Below, in pieces: positions 14,680 to 15,013 of a DNA stretch of 15,013 nucleotides. Within the stretch, counting starts at the first letter, position 1. Each line of letters starts with the position of its first letter. The notes under the pieces were generated by a model. That model did not search any database. It had not been told where the DNA came from and was given only the letters and a program-made list of their open reading frames with translations. Source of the DNA: Methanothrix sp. GTDB lineage: Archaea; Halobacteriota; Methanosarcinia; Methanotrichales; Methanotrichaceae. The translations under genes and the position numbers were made by a program. The DNA lies in the NCBI GenBank assembly GCA_028708055.1, contig JAQVZT010000029.1, forward strand, positions 1 to 15,013, given 5' to 3'.

Positions 14680-15013
14680 ATGATCACTTTAGTTCAGCAT
14701 AATCCGCTTGCTTTCGAGGTTGTAGAGAGAAAGTGCCTGGGGCACCCGGACACCCTTGCAGATGGCATATCTGAGGCCATATCCAGATCGCTCTGCAGGA
14801 ACTATTTGGATGAGTTCGGCGGTATCCTGCATCACAATGTGGACAAGGTCCTGATCATCGCCGGCAGGAGTGCGCCCCGCTTCTCCGGAGGCGCTATTCT
14901 GAAGCCCCCTTCCGTGGTTGTGGGAGGCCGGGCCAGCCGGACGGGCAAGAAGGCGGTTTCTGAAATCATCGAGGAAGCAACGGCCAGCCATTTTAAAAAG
15001 ACCTTGAGAAATC
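14680..15013 (+). CDS. mat: Archaeal-type S-adenosylmethionine synthetase (N-terminal part, cut by window edge)
   Basis: The first 111 codons begin MITLVQHNPLAFEVVERKCLGHPD and continue TLADGISEAISRSLCRNYL. They match the archaeal AdoMet synthetase family, which makes S-adenosylmethionine from methionine and ATP. The VERK-x-x-GHPDTLADGI block holds active-site residues, and HHNVDK and GGRASRTG follow as expected. Family members are about 400 residues, so over two thirds lies outside the window. The ATG at 14680 is preceded by GGGG and a T-run rather than a good ribosome binding site. TATTAATCATAA (14642-14653) could be a TATA box close enough for a leaderless transcript. It shares a 118-bp divergent promoter region with PAN. 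Confidence 0.93.
   Translation, partial: MITLVQHNPLAFEVVERKCLGHPDTLADGISEAISRSLCRNYLDEFGGILHHNVDKVLIIAGRSAPRFSGGAILKPPSVVVGGRASRTGKKAVSEIIEEATASHFKKTLRN

Noticed and set aside
14562..14687. Upstream extension of the PAN frame by 42 codons
   Set aside because: The added residues are hydrophobic and unlike PAN, the region contains the TATA box, and family N-termini begin near the coiled coil.

Overview
The window looks like a chromosomal segment of a methanogenic archaeon, most likely of the Methanothrix (Methanosaeta)/Methanosarcinales type. This is an inference from gene content: a methanogen chromosomal protein MC1, a VAT/Cdc48 AAA ATPase, a PAN-type proteasomal ATPase, an archaeal-type S-adenosylmethionine synthetase, and archaeal TATA-type promoters with GGAGG-type ribosome binding sites. 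No rRNA, tRNA, CRISPR array or recognisable transposase was seen.

Layout, left to right. (1) 1-432, minus: 5' part of a metallo-beta-lactamase RNA-processing-type nuclease. (2) 678-2076, plus: an unrecognised 123-aa protein followed closely by a DUF2278 + lamin-tail-domain protein, ending in a hairpin. (3) 2394-2666, plus: MC1, convergent with (4) 2747-5026, minus: a complete two-domain Cdc48/VAT ATPase. (5) 5245-5382: a short HicB-like remnant next to a perfect inverted repeat. (6) 5515-7881, plus: a secreted S9-family (DPP-IV-like) serine peptidase, convergent with (7) 7980-9266, minus: an anaerobic sulfatase-maturating radical SAM enzyme with a SEC-C tail. (8) 9273-13159: an accessory surface-protein island bounded by two copies of a roughly 230-270 bp direct repeat. 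Between them lie a transglutaminase-like + seven-bladed propeller protein (plus) and a small secreted carboxypeptidase-regulatory-like protein (minus). (9) 13326-14561, minus: a divergent PAN ATPase. (10) 14680 to the window end, plus: the start of AdoMet synthetase.

The genes form two themes. Cytoplasmic protein and nucleic-acid quality control is represented by Cdc48, PAN, the MBL nuclease and MC1. Both unfoldases end in a proteasome-docking-like tripeptide: Met-Tyr-Ala on Cdc48, and an atypical Met-Phe-Ser on PAN, whose Walker A also carries Leu in place of the usual Pro. The cell-surface theme comprises the secreted peptidase, the propeller/transglutaminase protein and the small Ig-like secreted protein.

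The least explained structure is the direct repeat pair. Each copy sits immediately upstream of a leftward gene and ends at a GGAT-type ribosome-binding-like sequence. Each also holds a partly conserved reading frame, and one copy has a 12-bp tandem expansion. No whole new defence or metabolic system could be supported from the sequence.
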